Assembly (NCBI GenBank): GCA_031270465.1
Contig: JAISXP010000069.1
Span: forward strand, 1-57,577
Direction of reading: 5' to 3'
Source: Tannerella sp.
GTDB lineage: Bacteria > Bacteroidota > Bacteroidia > Bacteroidales > Tannerellaceae
Length of the DNA: 57,577 nucleotides
Made by a program: the position numbers and the translations under genes. Below the pieces are notes generated by a model that was not told where the DNA came from, ran no database searches, and was given only the letters and a program-made list of their open reading frames with translations. Shown in pieces: positions 36,680 through 45,740 of the stretch. Positions within the stretch are counted from its first letter, which is position 1, and every line of letters starts with the position of its first letter.

Positions 36680-39409
36680 TTATTCCATCATTTCCATTTC
36701 TCTGATCACGACCGGTCCCGGCAGCCCCGAGGGTAGCGGCTGCCACGTATCGAAGCGCGTATTCCGGTAGGTGATGTCCACGAAATTGATTTCATGAAAG
36801 ATGCGCCATTCCACGCCGCGGCGGTCGTAGTCGGCGATGCGGTTGGCGGGCAGACCGGTCACATCGATCGCGATGACATTTTCGCCGTCGCGAAGCCACC
36901 GGCCGACGGGCATCTCGAACGGAACGGCGTACCGCACGCCCGCCTTCGTGCCGTTCACGCTGACGGCGGCACTTTCGCGCACGTCGCCCATGCAGAGGAT
37001 ATATTCCATGCCGGGCTTCTTCGCGAGGTCGAATTTTATTTCATACCGGGCTGTCCCCATATTCCGTTTCAGGACGTCGCTGTCCAGTTCTGTCCATGAG
37101 ACAGGAGCCGGAAGCCGGAACGTATCGTTCACAGCCGGTTCGCTCTCGACGAAGTGCATCTTCCATTCCGTTTCCGGGACGATTTCCCGGCCTGTCGGGC
37201 GGTAATAAGCCCAGTTTTCCGTCCGGATGTTTCTGCGGGCAAATGTTTTCATGATCAGCGATTCGCCCGGCCGGAGCTGCATGTAGACTTCCGTCCGCCC
37301 GTTGCGGCTGCGCAGGCGTGCTTTGCCCGTTCGGCCTGTCACGGCGTCGTACAGCACGGCGCTTTCCGCCTCTGTGCCGAGCGTCACCCAGCCGTCTACC
37401 GGCCGGTTTTGCAGCATGGCGAAGAAGTAAATATGTCCGCCATCGTGTCTGCGGCGAATCATTTTCCCTCCGAAGTCCGCGACGAACGCCTCACGGCATG
37501 TTTCGAACGCCGCCGTCAGAGAAGCGTCGAACGACCCGACCGTCACCGTTTTCTCCGCGCGCAGATTTTCCATAATCCGTCCGAATGCCTGCCGCCGTTC
37601 TTCCAGGCGCGAGAGTCCCGGTACGTCTTCGGGATACTGTCCGGCAAAGACGACGGCCGCTCCCTGCCGCGCCAGGTCGTGAATGTGCGCGAGCGTCTCG
37701 ACGGGAATCCGCCTGACCCGGGGGAGAATCAGCGCCCTGTATAGCGTGCCGGCGGCGGTCTTCAGCAGTCCGTTTTCGACGGTACAGGTCTGCAGAAAGC
37801 GGTCGGAGATGTAATCCACATCATGTCCGGCAGCCATGATGCTGTCGACAGCGTCGCAAAATTCCGGCAGCATCGCGCGCATGTTGTGAATGGCAAACGG
37901 CAGGTAGTAATTGCCGCGCTGTTCGTGCCAGAAGTCGTATACCGGCAGGTAAAGCAGGAAATCGCTGTCGGGCGCTCCGCTTTGCAGGAACGCCTGCGTG
38001 CGGGCGATGTAGTCGAAAAAAGCCGGGGCGTCGCGCCATATTGTATTGGTCGGCGACATGTCTGTCGAGGCATAAAACTTCCATCCCGGCCAGGGCGCGT
38101 CGGCGGGCGAATAGGCCGTTCCGTGGAAAAAGACGCGGTTGACGCCGGAGGCGAACATCAGGTCGAGTTCGGGCTTGCACTGCGAGAGCGAGGTGCGGAA
38201 ATGTTCGGTGAGCCAGGTGAACGTCTCGGCCGACGTGTATTTTTTCCCCGCGACATGCGCTGCAGAGGAGGCGTATTTAAGCACGCCCGGGTCGCTGTCG
38301 TTTGTCCTGCGGATGGAATCGCGGCGCAGTCCCGGGATGTCGAAATCCGTTATTCCGAACGATTCGCATTCGGGTATGTCCACCAGGGCATAGAGGTCGA
38401 GCAGGTTTGCGGGCGATCCGTGCGCCTGATTGCGGATGCTGACGCCGTGGCTGTGCGCCCAGTCGGTCCATACCTGCGTAAAATTGTCATGCAGGATGTC
38501 GGCGACCGTTTCGCGGTAGTCTGCAACGACGCGCGCCGAGCTGTCCGTCGCGCCGTCGGCCAGCAGTTCGGGGAAATAATCCTGCAGACGGTAGCCGCGC
38601 CGCCGTTCGAACTCGTCCGGCAGTGCGGGCGTCCAGTCGGCGCCGTATACTTCGTACGAATCGTTGAAAAAACCGTGCGGAAAGGGCGTGCGGTTTTCGG
38701 CAAAAGCCCTGTCGAATTTAGCGAAATACCGTTCGACGGCGTCTCTGTTGAAATGGTCCAGCACATAGCCCTGTCCGCCGGGAGCGGCGCGCTTCACCTG
38801 CTGGCGTGTTTTTACGACAAAAAGGGCGGTCAGGCGGCTGTCACCGCCGGGCGGGGCTGTCCAGTCCAGTATGCCGTCGCTGTCGAGGCGGCCGGTCAGG
38901 TCCAGCCGTTCGCCCGATGCCGAACAGGCCATCAGCCTGTCGGGCAACTGTCCGGACAGGGTGAAGGCTTCGTCCGGGCGCTGTCCGCCCCGCACGCGGT
39001 ACTCTTTGAAAACAGCTTTCGAGGCGGCGTCATCCTCGCTCACATCGGGGCCGCCGAACGGCCATCCGGTGCCGTTGTTCATATCCACGCCCATGTCCAG
39101 CCGTTCGGCTTCCGATTCGGTGAAGGCCAGCATTGCCATCCACCGTGGAGAAAGATAGTCGATGTACTGCGCCTCCCGCCCCTTCACTCCGTATATGGGT
39201 GTTATTTCCACTCCGCCGATGCCGGCGCGGCTCAGCGTTTCCAGACTGTGCGCGAGGTTGGCCGAATCGACGGCGCTTCCCATCCACCACCAGCGTGTCC
39301 ACGGCCTGCTCGCGCGCGTGACGGCCGGCCAGCGCGCATCGCCGGAATCCGAAGTGCATCCCGCAAGGCACAGCAATACTGCGGGGAGAATCAAAACATA
39401 CTGTTTCAT
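36680..39409 (-). CDS. GH106-type glycoside hydrolase lipoprotein, probable alpha-L-rhamnosidase
   Basis: A 909-residue exported enzyme. The start at 39409 gives a lipoprotein signal peptide with lipobox LCLAGC; an earlier in-frame ATG would only add a charged leader. The conserved core PWTRWWWMGSAVDSANLAHS, IGGVEITPIYGVKG, DMNNGTGWPFGGPDVS, the HGFFNDSYEVYGADWTP block and SAETFTWLTEHFRTSL follows the layout of GH106 rhamnosidases. A beta-sandwich domain ends the chain. It probably sits at the cell surface or in the periplasm and feeds rhamnose to RhaM, encoded directly downstream. No SusCD pair or other PUL genes are adjacent. Confidence 0.85.
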   Translation of the reverse strand: MKQYVLILPAVLLCLAGCTSDSGDARWPAVTRASRPWTRWWWMGSAVDSANLAHSLETLSRAGIGGVEITPIYGVKGREAQYIDYLSPRWMAMLAFTESEAERLDMGVDMNNGTGWPFGGPDVSEDDAASKAVFKEYRVRGGQRPDEAFTLSGQLPDRLMACSASGERLDLTGRLDSDGILDWTAPPGGDSRLTALFVVKTRQQVKRAAPGGQGYVLDHFNRDAVERYFAKFDRAFAENRTPFPHGFFNDSYEVYGADWTPALPDEFERRRGYRLQDYFPELLADGATDSSARVVADYRETVADILHDNFTQVWTDWAHSHGVSIRNQAHGSPANLLDLYALVDIPECESFGITDFDIPGLRRDSIRRTNDSDPGVLKYASSAAHVAGKKYTSAETFTWLTEHFRTSLSQCKPELDLMFASGVNRVFFHGTAYSPADAPWPGWKFYASTDMSPTNTIWRDAPAFFDYIARTQAFLQSGAPDSDFLLYLPVYDFWHEQRGNYYLPFAIHNMRAMLPEFCDAVDSIMAAGHDVDYISDRFLQTCTVENGLLKTAAGTLYRALILPRVRRIPVETLAHIHDLARQGAAVVFAGQYPEDVPGLSRLEERRQAFGRIMENLRAEKTVTVGSFDASLTAAFETCREAFVADFGGKMIRRRHDGGHIYFFAMLQNRPVDGWVTLGTEAESAVLYDAVTGRTGKARLRSRNGRTEVYMQLRPGESLIMKTFARRNIRTENWAYYRPTGREIVPETEWKMHFVESEPAVNDTFRLPAPVSWTELDSDVLKRNMGTARYEIKFDLAKKPGMEYILCMGDVRESAAVSVNGTKAGVRYAVPFEMPVGRWLRDGENVIAIDVTGLPANRIADYDRRGVEWRIFHEINFVDITYRNTRFDTWQPLPSGLPGPVVIREMEMME

Positions 39410-39691
39410 ATCCGTGTTTTCTTTTAAATTTACTGTTTTTTCATGCACTGCGCGCGGCAAAGTTCAAAGATTCAAAAATTCAAGGAATCAAGGGTTTTCG
39501 GCGGAAGCGTCTCATGTATCAATGAACGGTTTTATCACGCGTGCAGCATATCGACTGCAAATATCGCAATTTGCATGAACATTTTACAATTTTTTCGGCA
39601 CATTTTTTTCATCCGCAAATAAAAATTCCGTCTATTTGCATCGAATCGTTCGTAATCGGCTGAAACGCTTAATTCTCCCTGCCCCGGATTC

Positions 39692-39830
39692 ACAGAATTG
39701 CAGAATTTTCAGAATTTACATGTATTCCGGGGAGCTGTTCGAAGATTCGGGGATTTCCGGCAGAAGCATCCTTCCATCCGGACGGGATTCTGCTTCATAC
39801 CTGTAAATTCTGAAAATTCTGCAATTCTGT
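39692..39830. repeat. 29-bp perfect inverted repeat with 81-nt spacer
   Basis: The arms 39692-39720 and 39802-39830 are exact reverse complements over 29 bp, and each contains three spaced AGAATT units. The spacer has a further GCAGAA/TTCTGC pairing. It lies in the 483-nt gap between the divergent GH106 and aminotransferase genes, which also holds TTCAAAGATTCAAAAATTCAA near 39470 and otherwise no gene. The right arm ends 27 nt before the aminotransferase -7 box. It could be a bidirectional terminator, a foldback element or an attenuator. Confidence 0.85.
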
Positions 39831-39856
39831 AAATCAGCAAATCAGTAAAAAAACAC

Positions 39857-39864
39857 TATCTTTG
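39857..39864 (+). promoter_or_regulatory. -7 box of the aminotransferase
   Basis: TATCTTTG, 28 nt before the ATG at 39893, directly after the inverted repeat. No TTTG -33 box is at standard spacing. Confidence 0.5.
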
Positions 39865-39892
39865 CCTCCCGAAAACAGACAAACCGTATAAG

Positions 39893-41209
39893 ATGAAGCA
39901 TACACCGATAGATTATCAGACAGCGAAAAGGGTGATTGAAAGCTACGGCCTGCCCGACTTCGGGCGGGCGACGATTCGCGAGATGGTAGCCATCTCCGCC
40001 CAGCTGGAAAAGGAAACGGGTACGGAGTTTATCCACATGGAAATGGGAGTTCCCGGCTTGAAACCATCACAGACCGGCGTCGAGGCGGAGATAGAGGCGT
40101 TGCGTGGCGGCATTGCGGCTATCTATCCGGACATTAACGGTCTGGAGGCGCTGAAGAACGAAGCGTCGCGCTTTATCCGTGCGTTTGTCAACGTCGACGT
40201 GCCGCCCGAATGCTGCGTGCCGGTAACAGGCTCCATGCAGGGCACCTACGCATCATTTCTCACATGCGGACAGTGCGATCCGGAAAAGGATACCATCCTC
40301 TTCATCGACCCCGGCTTCCCCGTGCAGAAGCAGCAAATCGCGGTGCTGGGATACAAATATGCGTCGTTCGACGTCTACGACTGCCGCGGCGAAAAGCTGC
40401 GTCCCGTACTCGAACGGTTCCTCTCGGCAGGTAACATCGCGGCCATGATCTATTCCAATCCGAACAATCCGGGCTGGTTCTGCCTGACGGAGGGCGAACT
40501 GCAAACCGTCGGCGACGTGGCAAACCGCTACGGCACCGTGGTAATCGAAGACCTGGCCTATTTTGCGATGGATTTCCGCAAACCGCTGGGTACGCCGTTC
40601 CGGCCACCCTATCAGGCAAGCGTGGCGAACTATGCAGATTATTATATCCTGCAGATTTCGGCCTCGAAAGCGTTCAGCTATGCCGGTCAGCGCATCGGCG
40701 TGACGGCGATTTCGGACAAGCTGTATCACCGGCGTTACGGGGGGCTGACCCGGCGTTACGGCGGCGGGACATTCGGCACGGTATACATCCACCGCGTCCT
40801 CTATGCACTCTCGTCGGGGACAAGCCATTCGGCGCAGTATGCTCTGGCGGCGATGTTCAAAGCTGCATCCGACGGGCGCCTCGATTTCGTGTCCGAAGTC
40901 CGGGAATACGGCGTCCGCGCGGCGCGTCTGAAACGGATTTTTCTGAATCACGGATTCCGCATCGTCTACGACCTCGACCTCGACGAGCCGATTGCCGACG
41001 GCTTCTATTTCACGGTAGCCCGGCCGGGCATGACGGGCGGACAGCTGATGGAAGAACTTGTGTACTACGGCATAAGCACCATCTCGCTGAGCACGGCCAA
41101 CAGCAGCCAGGAAGGACTGCGCGTGTGTACGTCCTTCATCAGACCGCATCAGTACCGGCTGCTCGAAGAACGGCTGACGCTTTTCGAAGCAAATCACCCT
41201 GCCCTGTAA
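39893..41209 (+). CDS. PLP-dependent class I/II aminotransferase
   Basis: A 438-residue fold-type I aminotransferase. Evidence includes the substrate loop EMGVPGLKPS, AIYPDINGLEALKNEASRFI, CCVPVTGSMQG, MIYSNPNNPGWFCLTEGEL with the cofactor-binding NPNNP, VIEDLAYFAMDF and the PLP-Lys motif ISASKAFSYAGQRIG. It resembles aspartate and aromatic aminotransferase relatives, and the preferred amino acid cannot be deduced. It is preceded by its own -7 box and is followed after 113 nt by the yqgE start. Confidence 0.85.
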   Translation: MKHTPIDYQTAKRVIESYGLPDFGRATIREMVAISAQLEKETGTEFIHMEMGVPGLKPSQTGVEAEIEALRGGIAAIYPDINGLEALKNEASRFIRAFVNVDVPPECCVPVTGSMQGTYASFLTCGQCDPEKDTILFIDPGFPVQKQQIAVLGYKYASFDVYDCRGEKLRPVLERFLSAGNIAAMIYSNPNNPGWFCLTEGELQTVGDVANRYGTVVIEDLAYFAMDFRKPLGTPFRPPYQASVANYADYYILQISASKAFSYAGQRIGVTAISDKLYHRRYGGLTRRYGGGTFGTVYIHRVLYALSSGTSHSAQYALAAMFKAASDGRLDFVSEVREYGVRAARLKRIFLNHGFRIVYDLDLDEPIADGFYFTVARPGMTGGQLMEELVYYGISTISLSTANSSQEGLRVCTSFIRPHQYRLLEERLTLFEANHPAL

Positions 41210-41322
41210 GCGATTGACAGCAAGATTGTTTATTATTTTTAACGAATATTTTCCGGCCGTTTTGCATTTCCCATGAAAATTTGAAGTATATTGTCGTCCG
41301 TTTTAGCATAAAGTCCGGAACA

Positions 41323-41916
41323 GTGGAACAGTATAAAAACATATTCGAAATCAGGCACAACAGCCTGCGCCCGCAAAAAGGAAGGATACTTATTTCGGAA
41401 CCGTTCCTGCGCGACGTTTACTTTCAGCGATCCGTCATATTGCTTGTCGAACACAGCGCGCGCGGATCGATGGGATTTGTCCTGAACAAGCGTACCGACC
41501 TGATTGTAAACGACCTTTTCCCCGAACTGAAAGACTTGCCCGACATACCGGTTTATCTTGGCGGACCTGTGGGTTCCAATCATCTGTTTTTCATGCATCT
41601 GCTGGACAAGAATATTCCCAACGGCGTGGAAATAGGCAACGGCCTGCGTTTCGACGGCAATTTTGAAGCGCTGAAAAAGTATATGCTCGACCGCAACCCC
41701 GTAGAAGGGAAAATCAAGTTCTTCATCGGCTATTCGGGATGGACGGAAAACCAGCTTAACGGCGAAATCATCAACGATTCGTGGCTGGTCAGCACCATGA
41801 CGTCCGACGAGATGATGCAGGCGAGCGACGACACGTTCTGGAAAGAATCCGTCAAATCGCTCGGCCGGCCGTACGAGGCGTGGACGAACTACCCCAAATA
41901 TCCCGACATGAACTGA
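41323..41916 (+). CDS. YqgE/AlgH-family protein
   Basis: A protein of 197 residues if started at the GTG at 41323, which matches the usual family length. An in-frame TTG at 41281 would add 14 residues. The diagnostic block is GRILISEPFLRDVYFQRSVI, then LLVEHSARGSMGFVLNKRTD, VYLGGPVGSNHLFFMH and FFIGYSGWTENQLNGEI. The family is widespread and structurally known but has no agreed function. It converges tail to tail with the ThiC-like gene, with only 5 nt between stops. Confidence 0.88.
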   Translation: MEQYKNIFEIRHNSLRPQKGRILISEPFLRDVYFQRSVILLVEHSARGSMGFVLNKRTDLIVNDLFPELKDLPDIPVYLGGPVGSNHLFFMHLLDKNIPNGVEIGNGLRFDGNFEALKKYMLDRNPVEGKIKFFIGYSGWTENQLNGEIINDSWLVSTMTSDEMMQASDDTFWKESVKSLGRPYEAWTNYPKYPDMN

Positions 41917-41921
41917 ATCAG

Positions 41922-43472
41922 TCAGGGCGCAATCTTCAGTACGTGAAAATCTTCAAGCCGCCCTTCCCGGCGGGCTTTGCTCAGCGCATTGTCGCGCACC
42001 TGTGCGCCGGGATGTCCTTTGGCGATGTCGGCCGAATGAGCCGCGATTTTATGCGCAAAAATGTCCGTGCGAATATCTTCCGGAGCCGGGACCCGGAGTT
42101 CGTCTTTCATCGTGATGCCGCTGATCAGCGAAGCGCCATGCCATGCAATATGCGCGCTGCCGATTGCCGAGGCAATGTAGTCAAATTCGCCCGCAATGTC
42201 TACGGTAGTGATGCCCAGAGTAAAAAACGGAAGCCCCCGGCAAATGTGCTGATGGTCCTTGATGTTTGTCTCGATCTTGTTCAGCGGCACGTGTCCCGGC
42301 CCTTCGCACATGACCTGCACGCACTGATCCCATGCCGCTTCGATCAGTCCGCTCATTTCGTGCTGTTCGGCATACTGGGCGTCGTCGTTGGCATCGTAGA
42401 TGGAACCTGGACGCAGGCCGCAACTCAGCCAGAGGGTTATGTCGTAGGTTTTCAGGATTTCGCATATCTCGCCGAAATGCGTGTGGAGAAAATTTTCCTC
42501 TCTGTGCGCCTCCATCCAGCGGCTGATGGCAATGCCGCTGCGCGAAACAAGCTCGGTCAGGCGTATGTCTATCAGCTTCAGGTGCTCCCGGCGCATGCCG
42601 GCATGGATGGCCACGAAGTCGATCCCCTGCTCGGCCTGTTCTATCAGCGTATCCCTGAAAAGCTCCCAACTCAGGTCTTCGGCTTTGCCGCCCGCCTTCA
42701 TCAGAGCCTGATACAGCGGGCTTGTCCCAAAAGGGACGGGGCTGTTGCGAATCAGCCATTCGCGCGTTTGATGACAGTTATCGTGAAGCGAAAGGTCGAG
42801 CAGCGTGTCCGTACCCCATTTGCAGTACAAAATGATTTGATCGACGGCATCCTTTGCGGAGTCTCCGGGCGGAAGGATTTGCGTATTGACCTTCACGCGG
42901 AAACGTTTCCCGATAATCATCGGTTCCACTTCGGGATGATTGATGTTGCAAGGTATGACGGCACGCCCCGAAAGGAGTTCCTTCCGCACAAAATCGGGTG
43001 TGATATACGACTTTATCCCCAGCGCCTCGACCTGCTGATTTTCGCGGATGGCTACATATTCCATTTCGGGCGTGATGATTCGCTTTCTGGCGTAATACAT
43101 CTGCGTAATCTGCTTGTCGGGTTTTGCCCTGGAAACAGGCGGCCTGTTGGGAAAATGATGCCCGTTCATGCCGGCATGATGCTTTTCCTGTACAATATCC
43201 TTGCGCCTGCAGTTCCATCCATCGCGAATACGGAAAAGCCCGTTTTCCATCGAATGAACATACCGCGAATCGGAATAGGGTCCCGATGTATCGTACAGTG
43301 TGACGGGATTGTTGCTTTTCACCGTTTTTGTGCCGTTTTTTCCGGTATGCACGGTATCGGACAACAGAATCTGGCACATGCCGACCCGTACTTTGTTAAT
43401 CGTTCCGGGAACGTAAATTTTGTTCAGTTTGGGCTGGGAAGCCGCTTTTTCATCCTCTTTTTTTTCTGCCAT
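41922..43472 (-). CDS. ThiC-family protein lacking the Fe-S cluster motif
   Basis: A 516-residue homologue of phosphomethylpyrimidine synthase (ThiC makes HMP-P from AIR by radical SAM chemistry). Clear family segments are YDTSGPYSD, RIITPEMEYVAIRE, INHPEVEPMIIG, REWLIRNSPVPFGT, FRDTLIEQAEQGIDF, GLRPGSIYDAND, EGPGHVP and KGHPGAQVRDNALSKA. The chain ends 20 residues after the last block, so the CxxCxxxxC cluster region is absent, and no CxxC exists anywhere. NIGNS and DLSTG are replaced by ILPPGDS and DLSLHD; the His of YDH is Tyr432. No TPP riboswitch or thi gene is nearby. It may be a diverged paralogue with another activity. Confidence 0.8.
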   Translation of the reverse strand: MAEKKEDEKAASQPKLNKIYVPGTINKVRVGMCQILLSDTVHTGKNGTKTVKSNNPVTLYDTSGPYSDSRYVHSMENGLFRIRDGWNCRRKDIVQEKHHAGMNGHHFPNRPPVSRAKPDKQITQMYYARKRIITPEMEYVAIRENQQVEALGIKSYITPDFVRKELLSGRAVIPCNINHPEVEPMIIGKRFRVKVNTQILPPGDSAKDAVDQIILYCKWGTDTLLDLSLHDNCHQTREWLIRNSPVPFGTSPLYQALMKAGGKAEDLSWELFRDTLIEQAEQGIDFVAIHAGMRREHLKLIDIRLTELVSRSGIAISRWMEAHREENFLHTHFGEICEILKTYDITLWLSCGLRPGSIYDANDDAQYAEQHEMSGLIEAAWDQCVQVMCEGPGHVPLNKIETNIKDHQHICRGLPFFTLGITTVDIAGEFDYIASAIGSAHIAWHGASLISGITMKDELRVPAPEDIRTDIFAHKIAAHSADIAKGHPGAQVRDNALSKARREGRLEDFHVLKIAP

Positions 43473-43625
43473 TATACATTAATATATATGTCTTACTATA
43501 TTTCACGACAAATATAAAAAGATAATAAAACTTTTCAAAGCAAATTGCATTTTTTAATTTTTAATAGCGTAAACGTGAAGACTGCAAAACTGTTTAGAAT
43601 TGTCGTTTTTGTTTCGAAATTTATA

Positions 43626-43690
43626 AACCGCAAAGAGCACAAAGCTTTTACACAAAGGTCACAAAGCATACACCGTGTTCCTTGTGGTTA
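43626..43690. repeat. degenerate CACAAAG foldback, relative of the 57-kb repeats
   Basis: AACCGCAA at 43626 and TTGTGGTT near 43682-43689 bracket CACAAAG-type units, the same layout as the AACCACAGAG foldbacks at 57137-57490 with A for G changes. It lies in the 340-nt AT-rich gap 43473-43812 between the ThiC-like and DUF4290 genes. That gap otherwise shows only the DUF4290 promoter. Confidence 0.5.
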
Positions 43691-43760
43691 ATAATAGAAA
43701 AATTACCATAGCCAGACCCTCAGTGCGACAATCTGAAATGTACCCTCATTTTGCAATGAA

Positions 43761-43792
43761 TTTGAATAAGTCAATATTAATGCCTATTTTTG
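43761..43792 (+). promoter_or_regulatory. promoter of the DUF4290-murA cluster
   Basis: TTTG (43761-43764), a 20-nt spacer and TATTTTTG (43785-43792), with the ATG 20 nt downstream at 43813. Confidence 0.65.
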
Positions 43793-43812
43793 TACCCTGA
43801 AAACATTATCTT

Positions 43813-44427
43813 ATGAATGATATAAAGTACAACACCGAGAACGAACGACTGATATTGCCTGATTACGGGCGCAATATCCAAAACATGGTCAATTATTGCA
43901 TGACCGTAAAAGACCGCGGGGAACGGAACCGCTGCGCAAATACGATTATAAACATCATGGGCAATATGTTTCCGCATTTGCGCGATGTCAATGATTTCAA
44001 GCATATTTTGTGGGATCATCTGGCTATTATGTCCAATTTCAAACTGGATGTGGATTATCCGTACGAGACGGTAAAGCAGGAAAACCTGCACCGGCGTCCG
44101 CCCCGTCTGACATACAGCAATTCCAATATATCGTATCGCCATTACGGGAAAATGTTGGAACAGATGATTCTGAAAGCCAACGAACTGGAAGCCGGAACCG
44201 AAAAGGATATGCTCGTCAGCCTGCTGGCAAACCACATGAAGAAATCGTTCATGATTTGGAACAAGGATACGGTCGACGACCGTAAAATCCTGAAAGACCT
44301 GTATGAATTGTCGGACGGTAAAATCGTCCTGCACGAAAGTTCCTGCAAACTGGTGGAAAAGAAAGATCTTCAATCTCACAACACAAACAACTTCAAGAAA
44401 CAATTTGTACGCAAGAGCAACAGATGA
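43813..44427 (+). CDS. DUF4290-family protein
   Basis: A 204-residue soluble protein of the Bacteroidota-specific DUF4290 family. It is recognised from LPDYGRNIQNMVNYCMTVKD near the N-terminus, NTIINIMGNMFPHLRD, DHLAIMSNFKLDVDYPYE and YGKMLEQMILKANELE. Function is unknown. Its stop overlaps the murA start by 4 nt, a coupling often seen in this phylum, so a link to envelope synthesis is likely but unproven. The C-terminal tail is basic and polar. Confidence 0.88.
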   Translation: MNDIKYNTENERLILPDYGRNIQNMVNYCMTVKDRGERNRCANTIINIMGNMFPHLRDVNDFKHILWDHLAIMSNFKLDVDYPYETVKQENLHRRPPRLTYSNSNISYRHYGKMLEQMILKANELEAGTEKDMLVSLLANHMKKSFMIWNKDTVDDRKILKDLYELSDGKIVLHESSCKLVEKKDLQSHNTNNFKKQFVRKSNR

Positions 44428-45728
44428 ATTCGTTTGTCATAGAAGGAGGGTATCGGCTGCATGGGGAAATCACTCCCCAGGGAGCAAAAAATGAGGCGCT
44501 TGAAGTAATCTGCGCCGTTTTGCTTACGGACGAACGGATGGTTATCCACAATATCCCCGACATTCTGGACATTCGAAATCTGATACAGCTGCTTCGCGAC
44601 ATGCACGTAAAAGTTGACCGCCTCTCGACCGGCACATACGCCTTTCAGGCGGATACGGTCGATGTGGCATACTTCGAATCGGACGAATTTATCCGGTGCG
44701 TGGCAGCGCTCCGCGGCTCGGTGATGCTGACAGGCCCCTTGCTGGCGCGCTTCGGCAAAGCCATCCTTCCACATGTGGGGGGCGATAAAATCGGGCGGCG
44801 GCGGCTGGATACCCACATCTTCGGGTTTCGGAAGCTGGGCGCCGAGTTTCGCTACGATGAACAGCGCCAACTGTATGACATCGAGGCGGCGACGCTCAAG
44901 GGCACGTATATGCTGCTCGACGAAGCCTCGGTCACGGGTACGGCCAATATCCTGATGGCCTCCACACTGGCAAAGGGCGTCACTACCATATACAACGCAG
45001 CATGTGAACCATATATCCAGCAATTGTCCGAGATGCTGAACCGCATGGGTGCGCGTATCACGGGCATTGGCTCCAATCTGCTTACGGTCGAAGGCGTTGC
45101 GTCGCTCCGCGGAACGGAGCATGTCATCCTGCCCGATATGATTGAGGTGGGAAGCTTCATCGGGATGGCGGCCATGACCGGGTCGGATATCGTGATTAAA
45201 AATGCAGGTTACGACAAATTAGGCATCATCCCCGACTCGTTCCGGCGAATCGGCATTCATATTGAACAGCAGAACGACGATATATATGTGCCTGAACATG
45301 ATTCGTATGAAATTGAGACATTTATGGACGGTTCCATCATGACTGTCGCCGATGCCACCTGGCCGGGACTGACGCCTGACTTGCTGAGCGTCTTTCTGGT
45401 CGTGGCTACACAGGCAAAAGGGAGCGTGCTGATTCATCAGAAAATGTTTGAAAGCCGTCTGTTCTTTGTGGACAAGCTGATAGATATGGGAGCGCAGATT
45501 ATCCTTTGCGATCCGCACCGCGCAACGGTGATCGGACTGGGCAATCGCCTGAAACTCCGCGCTGCAAAAATGGTTTCGCCCGATATTCGCGCCGGCATTG
45601 CCCTGCTGATTGCCGCAATGAGCGCCGAAGGGACAAGCCGTATCGACAATATTGAGCAGATCGACCGCGGCTATCAACAGATCGACTGCCGGCTCAACGC
45701 CCTGGGCGCGCATATCTCAAGATTATAA
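44424..45728 (+). CDS. murA: UDP-N-acetylglucosamine 1-carboxyvinyltransferase, Asp-type
   Basis: A 434-residue MurA. It transfers enolpyruvate to UDP-GlcNAc, the first committed step of peptidoglycan synthesis in the cytoplasm. Motifs are IEGGYRLHGEITPQGAKNEA with the catalytic Lys, RGSVMLTGPLLARFG, GGDKIGRRRLDTH and FIGMAAMTGSDIVIKN. The loop residue that is Cys115 in E. coli is Asp121 here (HVGGDKIG). In other bacteria a Cys-to-Asp change keeps activity and prevents covalent inhibition by fosfomycin. It is coupled to DUF4290 upstream and followed by rimM after 12 nt. Confidence 0.95.
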   Translation: MNSFVIEGGYRLHGEITPQGAKNEALEVICAVLLTDERMVIHNIPDILDIRNLIQLLRDMHVKVDRLSTGTYAFQADTVDVAYFESDEFIRCVAALRGSVMLTGPLLARFGKAILPHVGGDKIGRRRLDTHIFGFRKLGAEFRYDEQRQLYDIEAATLKGTYMLLDEASVTGTANILMASTLAKGVTTIYNAACEPYIQQLSEMLNRMGARITGIGSNLLTVEGVASLRGTEHVILPDMIEVGSFIGMAAMTGSDIVIKNAGYDKLGIIPDSFRRIGIHIEQQNDDIYVPEHDSYEIETFMDGSIMTVADATWPGLTPDLLSVFLVVATQAKGSVLIHQKMFESRLFFVDKLIDMGAQIILCDPHRATVIGLGNRLKLRAAKMVSPDIRAGIALLIAAMSAEGTSRIDNIEQIDRGYQQIDCRLNALGAHISRL

Positions 45729-45740
45729 ACGTACGGATGT

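Noticed and set aside
41922-43472. A BzaF/BzaA-type benzimidazole synthase
   Set aside because: Those ThiC relatives still carry the CxxCxxxxC cluster motif, which is absent here, and no cobamide genes are nearby.
43473-43812. A TPP riboswitch upstream of the ThiC-like gene
   Set aside because: No THI-box signature (CTGAGA and ACCTGA elements) is visible on the minus strand before the start.
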